Below are positions 59,640 to 64,000 of a stretch of 64,000 bases of DNA, one piece after another. Positions within the stretch are counted from its first letter, which is position 1, and the number at the start of each line of letters is the position of its first letter. The notes under the pieces are model-generated. The model saw only the letters and a program-made list of their open reading frames with translations, was not told where the DNA came from and searched no databases. The stretch covers positions 13,516,001 through 13,580,000 of the forward strand of contig OZ231128.1 in assembly GCA_965153355.1 (NCBI GenBank), in the 5' to 3' direction. The position numbers were made by a program, and so were the translations under genes. The stretch comes from Flaccisagitta enflata. Its lineage: Eukaryota > Chaetognatha > Sagittoidea > Aphragmophora.

Positions 59640-60990
59640 ATGTGTTTATATGAATAAAAATGAGATTTTTCATATTTTTATGGATTTTTTTCTCGCTCAC
59701 CTATCTTTGAGCGGTCATAACTTTTGAACGGTTTGACCGTTTTGGTCGCGAAAAAAAAAGTTTGGACGCCCCTTGATAAACTCTACATTTTGGTCACCGA
59801 TTTTTTATGAATCCATCAAAAACAAGAAAGAAAAAAAAGGAGGTTCATCCAGTCTGAGGAATAAGGATTTCTAGCTCAAAGGAAAGGGGGGTCAAAAAGG
59901 CGAGTCCGGTGGCACCTATCATGTTGGGTCTTGAAATGTGCGCATTACCTTGGGAAATACTTATCTTGCTTGACCCAATATCAGGTGCGTGTTCAAATGT
60001 CTAAAAAAAATTGCCCAAAATGGCCGTTTTAGGCGTTTTTTGGCCTAAAACCCATCTTAAACTTGGAATTTCACATACACATGTGTTGGAGCCTAATTAA
60101 GCTGTATGTAAAAAATTATGAGGCTGTAAAAATTTTAAGGTACCTAAATTTTGAAAAACAGCTTTTTTCGCGATTTTTAAGAAAAAAATGTTGTTACCCC
60201 CCAAAAGTTGACCGATTTGGACAAAATTTTTACTAGAGGTACTTCACATTATGGACTACCTCCATGAGAAATTTCATTAAAATTGGAGCACTTTAATTAC
60301 CAAAAATTGCGTTCGAAAATCCAAAATTCTGGAAAAAAAAACCAAAAATCGTCTTTGAGCCTGAGACATTGCCAGAATATGGCAGGCACCTATGAACCAT
60401 GGGCCAAAATTCCTTTAGAAGACTCTTGGTGATGCCCTAAAAAAATTTGGCGGCCCTGAGAGCCATTGGTGGGTGTCAAATAACAATTTAGCGAAGACCG
60501 TAAAACCAAAAATCGCGAAAATTGCCAATTTTTGGCCTTTTTTCAACCTGTAACCTAAAAAAAGTTGAAATATGGCCCTGATATTTCAAAAGCACATGTA
60601 TTAGACCCTACTGATGCTTTTTTGTGAAAAAATTTTAGTTTTTGAAAATTCTAAGGTACCTTTATTTTGAAAAAACGGCTAATTCGCGATTTTTTAAAAG
60701 AAAAAAAATGCCGTTGCCCCCCTAAAAGTTGACCAATTTGAACAAAATTTTTACTGGAGGTACTTCATATTATGGACTACCTCCATGTAAAATTTCATCA
60801 AAATCGAAGCACTTTAAACACCAAAAATTGTGAATAGAAATGAGATTTTTCATATTTTTACGGATTTTTTTCTCGCTCACCTATCTTTGAGCGGTCATAA
60901 CTTTTGAACGGTTTGACCGATTTGGTCGCGCAAAAAAAGGATGGACGCCCCTTGAAAAACTCTACATTTTGGTCACCGATTTTTTATAAA
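59640..60990. repeat. Duplicated AT-rich repeat blocks
   Basis: About 150 bp starting TGAGATTTTTCATATTTTTA and containing GAGCGGTCATAACTTTTGAA is present at 59,661 and 60,841 (spacing 1,180 bp). A second block with TACTTCACATTATGGACTAC is at 60,180-60,310 and again at 60,700-60,830 (spacing about 520 bp). The preceding AAGGTACCT and CGCGATTTTT elements recur as well. This looks like nested tandem duplication of an old repeat and is non-coding. Confidence 0.75.
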
Positions 60991-61549
60991 TCCATCAAAA
61001 AATGACTTGGCTATAATCGCTTGAATGGAAAAGATCAGCTGACAAAACTTTTCATGTGGACTAGGGCTAAATTTGATGATGTTTGCGCCCCTCTAAGGCC
61101 AGCCAATGGGTCAAATCTTTGTTAAATAATCTTACCAAACGTATAAATATACATTAGGACCAAAAACGAAACTTTTTGCCGATAAATAAATTTTCACTCC
61201 CCCTGGCTATCAATGAATGTAAGTTTGGAACTGAGTGAGCCAGAGTTTGAGCCAGCTTTAACGCGATCTCGTGCCAGGGCATTGAATAATGACGCCTCGG
61301 TGAATTCCGTCGAAAAACTTTTCATCCATCATAGTGGAAAAAACAATTATAGTCTCGATTCACTTGCTGATTTTGGAATCTCTGATTTGTGGGTTTAGTC
61401 TATTTTTCCATATGATGATCAATTTTGAGTTTATAGAAAAGATGATTTTTTTTATTTTTTTTTTTTTTTGTATTTTTTTAAGAAGTACAAAGTAGAAAGA
61501 AAATGAATAACCATGATCATTTTACCATAAACTCGGATTACCCCTAATT
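60991..61549. other. Short unassigned ORF region
   Basis: A 61-codon plus-strand ORF (61,213-61,398) contains TRSRARALN, which resembles basic tails of some retroelement polyproteins. It has no other support. A poly(T)-rich stretch lies at 61,446-61,483. Confidence 0.3.
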
Positions 61550-61915
61550 TTATATCCACACACTTCTTGCGGGCGCATTTCGACCGCATTCTCGCATCTC
61601 TATCATTTCATCATCTGTGAAATTGCGCGGGATACCATTGCGGGGTGGAAGCTGTGGTGGTGCACCGTGGCCTCTGTTCCTTATCCTTTGCATCGTCGTT
61701 GAGATTAAATCTTGCCCATGGCTCAGCAGGCGACGAGCCAGGACAGGATTTTTTATCCCAATGACGATGCAAATGATCAACAGGGCAGCGGCCGCGACAC
61801 TACCCACAACCTCTTCCAACCACCAAGGGTACCCAGAGTTATCATGGGCCTGCTCCATTGGACTATCCTCGGTCGCTGAGGGAGGAGAGTTCCAATAGGT
61901 CTCATTATAACTCAT
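61550..61915 (-). CDS. Small single-pass membrane protein, unknown
   Basis: A 121-residue minus-strand ORF not recognised as a known family. An N-terminal polar segment (about residues 1-30) has one N-glycosylation-type NET. The hydrophobic segment VVGSVAAAALLIICIVIGI (about 36-54) is preceded by an aromatic YPWWLEE. The segment is followed by a basic stretch (ARRLLSHGQ, MQRIRNRGHG) and a Pro-rich PPQLPPRNGIP, as expected for an out-in single-pass protein with a cytoplasmic tail. Upstream, on the minus strand, a pyrimidine-rich TCTTTTCTTTTAG at about 62,000 is a good splice acceptor, and the frame is open from about 61,990. The ORF may therefore be the terminal exon of a longer spliced gene. 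A terminal piece of an envelope-like glycoprotein is one possibility, but nothing proves it. It lies on the opposite strand to the gag-pol element. Confidence 0.45.
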   Translation of the reverse strand: MSYNETYWNSPPSATEDSPMEQAHDNSGYPWWLEEVVGSVAAAALLIICIVIGIKNPVLARRLLSHGQDLISTTMQRIRNRGHGAPPQLPPRNGIPRNFTDDEMIEMRECGRNAPARSVWI

Positions 61916-62114
61916 TTTGCACGTAATTTCACAGTCAAGTGTGCAGATATAAATTCCTTAATAGACGGAACAGCGACCACCCACCTTTAAATTTCTAAAA
62001 GAAAAGATTTTTAAACACTCAAACCCCCGAGAGAAACGAAACAAAAGTGGAAACTAAAATGTTAAAAATGATAAAAACTTGCTTTTGCTGTAAAGAAATG
62101 ATTAATCGAGTTAT

Positions 62115-62350
62115 GTCATGTACAGAATTCTTTTATTTGCGATAATTCATTATACGCGGGTACAGTCTCACAAAAACTCTATCTGACTGTATCTACAATT
62201 TAATTGCCTTCTGTCTAAGTGTCTCGGTCTCTCACAAACAATTTTCATGACTGGAACACTTTATTGTACATATTCGTTATTAACGAGTCTCTTATTCGCG
62301 GCGATTCGTTATATCAGTTTCTCACTGTATTCTAGTTTTTCTCTTTTTAA
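62115..62350. repeat. Possible pogo/Tigger-like terminal remnants
   Basis: GATAATTCATTATACGCGGG at 62,141 and TTCGTTATTAACGAG plus GCGATTCGTTATATCAG at 62,273-62,320 resemble the TATAACGAAT-rich ends of pogo/Tigger transposons. They are direct rather than inverted, so no element is defined. Confidence 0.25.
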
Positions 62351-62667
62351 CGTTGCCCTCACTCACTATGTGTCTGTTATGAAGCGCGCGCCGATCCATT
62401 TTTCTCTCCATTCCTCAATTGTCCAATTTCGATGAAGCGCGCCTTTTGTTTCCATCCGATCCGGATCCTTCTCCACTTTCGCCTTATTGCGCAAAACGTC
62501 GATTTTGCGCCCATTTTGCGCATAAGTCGCGGGCCTTTTGTTTCCGTCTCAAACTCGATTCCTCCCATCGTCTCGATCGTCGTCGTCGTTTCTGTCGCGT
62601 CGAGGGCCTGGGAATAAAATGTAGTACACATTTTTTTTAAGCGGTGGTCGCTGGATATTTGCGTTAG

Positions 62668-62867
62668 CTCTCTCTCTCCTCTCTCTCTTCCTCTCTTTCT
62701 CCCCTCTCTTCCTCTCTCTCTTCCCCTCTTTCCCCCCTCTCTTCCTCTCTTTCTCTCCTCTCTCTCTCCCCTCTCTCTCCCTCTCTCTCTCCTCTCTCTC
62801 TCCTTCTCTCTCTCCCCCTCTCTCTTCCCCTCTCTTCTCCTCTCTCTCTCCCCCTCTCTCTCCCCCG
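62668..62867. repeat. CT-rich tract
   Basis: About 200 bp of CTCTCTCT, CTTCCTCT and CCCCTCTC units. Confidence 0.93.
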
Positions 62868-63372
62868 TTTTCATCTCAATTTTTGGTTGAATTTTTCAAC
62901 GCTTTCTCTAAATATTATCCATTTTAGTTCCGTTTTCATTTTCTCACGAACTAAAAAATATTAACCACTGTTTCCCGGCCGGAAATATTTACTCATGTTC
63001 TATTTTGTCAATGACAAAAATATTATTCTGCACACTTTTTTTCCAAAAATATTACTCAACAATATTAACCGTATTCACAAATATTATACTATAGTTACAT
63101 CCGGATTCCCTTTCTGCGCAATTTTACCCCTCTTTCTCCCCCTCTCTCCCCCCACTCTGCTTTGCGGAAGTCAAAAATCAAGAAAAAGGGTGCGTTCTTT
63201 CGCCTCTGGCACGTTCACACTGAGTTCACTTACTGACATAATGGTAGACTTTGTGTCGGTTTTCTTCTTCTTCTTCTCTTTCCTTCGAGGTCGCTTGTTT
63301 CTTACATCTTAATAGTCCTTGGATGATAACCGCCACGACGTTGGTGATGGTGATGCCGATGACCGCCCATGA
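62868..63372. other. Non-coding, probable 3' side of a minus-strand gene
   Basis: AATATT-containing repeats at 62,960-63,080 (AAATATTA units) and a CTTCTTCTTCTT run at about 63,262. No feature is assigned. The 3' untranslated region of the gene ending at 63,373 would fall here. Confidence 0.35.
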
Positions 63373-63797
63373 TTAGGATTCCAGCTGATCTGTCTGTTCG
63401 TCGATTTGGTTGTACTCCTTTCCGCACATTAAGGGCGATAGGACCAGATCGCTCCTCTCGAGGCATCGTGAGATGTGGAGCACGTCTTTTCCATTTTTGC
63501 CTTTGATGGGGCTAGGACTGATGATGATAAGACACGTTTTGCCATACTCTGTTGGTAGAGAAGATACAAAATTAAATTAAATTTCAGAAGTTAGTGTGAA
63601 CGTTGTCGCTCCCTTCGGTGACTGTGGCGCCGATCAGATTAAATAATGCATAAAATTTTCTCACCGTATCCAAAATCACGTATGACGGCTTGTTTTGAAT
63701 CAAGTTGGCAATCGGGCTTTTCTGGACGCGTGCTCAACCATTGCACGATGCGTTGATTGAAATCGCCATTGCTTTCTCCGTCTCGTTGTTGCGGGGT
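63373..63797 (-). CDS. 3' part of a spliced gene, two exons, unknown product
   Basis: On the minus strand an exon at 63,797-63,665 (133 nt) follows a TTTTGTTCACAG acceptor and ends at a GTGAGA donor. An intron of 116 nt ends in TTCTCTACCAACAG. The last exon is 63,548-63,373, with TAA at 63,375-63,373. The phases agree: the first exon leaves one base and the second supplies two, so 102 codons stay open across the junction. The visible peptide is hydrophilic with one hydrophobic stretch (TCLIIIS) just after the junction. It has four cysteines and no motif I recognise. Upstream exons would lie beyond 63,800. A pyrimidine-rich segment with a further GTGAGA donor near 63,895 may be one, but its main ATG frame does not join in phase. 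Codon use and ORF length are consistent with a host gene, but this is a hand-made model. Confidence 0.45.
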
Positions 63798-64000
63798 CTG
63801 TGAACAAAATTTTTGCGTTGGCCCTGAATTTTCTTCTTTTCAGCGAAGAAGGAAAGTTAGGGTAGGGTTAGATAACGAGTCTGCTGAATTGGTTTTCTCA
63901 CCTCTGATTGGTCCGCTACGCTCCCGGGAGGAGGAGGACGGAGAGAACGAAGAAGAGGAGGGGTGATATCTCATTTTCACGAATTGTCTGTTGTTCTCTT

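Noticed and set aside
62115-62350. A complete pogo/Tigger element
   Set aside because: TATAACGAAT-like motifs are in direct orientation, with no defined termini, target TA pair or transposase.

Overview
This is eukaryotic nuclear DNA, most likely from a metazoan and probably an aquatic invertebrate. The species cannot be named from the sequence. Three things point this way. Simple-sequence arrays of hundreds of bases recur throughout. The recognisable proteins are metazoan-type retroelements: a Ty3/Gypsy gag-pol, an R2-like non-LTR element with a restriction-like endonuclease, and a CR1/Jockey-like LINE. A likely spliced reading frame with GT-AG intron borders lies at the right edge. No rRNA, tRNA, operon or prokaryotic gene organisation was seen.

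Positions 1 to about 46,500 hold almost no genes. They are a mosaic of microsatellites ((GA)n, (CA)n, (GAT)n, (AAAG)n, (AAACA)n, (AAC)n, (GTT)n), minisatellites with 20 to 130 bp units, and non-autonomous mobile elements. The most abundant is a short element, here called F1, with about 20 copies or fragments in both orientations. It has a palindromic head (AGTCGCGTGCACGCGACT or GTTGCGGACACGCAAC types), a GTCC/GTTGG-type array, a core, a second inverted copy of the head motif, and a tail ending in GGCCTTG set in a T tract. A second family, F2 (4.2-4.7 kb and 24.5-25.0 kb), has the same plan with a different sequence. Other elements have terminal inverted repeats and readable target duplications: a Mutator-like pair with 9-bp duplications, TA-flanked elements, a TTAA-flanked element and a TTAT-flanked palindrome. 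A 5'-truncated R2-like element lies at 37.3-38.6 kb on the minus strand.

Positions 46.5-49.4 kb are a datable stack of insertions. A short element with 148-bp terminal direct repeats carries a hAT-like element (8-bp duplication) and a 5'-truncated LINE (6-bp duplication). The LINE is itself split by a 234-bp TA-flanked MITE. A second copy of the host element at 2.0-2.4 kb supplies the empty sites.

Positions 50.26-57.94 kb hold the only long intact coding region, a Ty3/Gypsy-type gag and pol. They lie in the same reading frame, separated by a single UGA followed by C, which suggests stop-codon readthrough. Pol has protease, reverse transcriptase, RNase H and a D,D-35-E integrase. No flanking LTR pair could be recognised by eye.

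From 57.9 kb to the end come an 800-bp 20-bp minisatellite (58.7-59.5 kb), AT-rich duplicated blocks (59.6-61.0 kb), a small minus-strand single-pass membrane protein ORF (61.55-61.92 kb), a CT tract, and a likely two-exon 3' part of a minus-strand gene at 63.37-63.80 kb.
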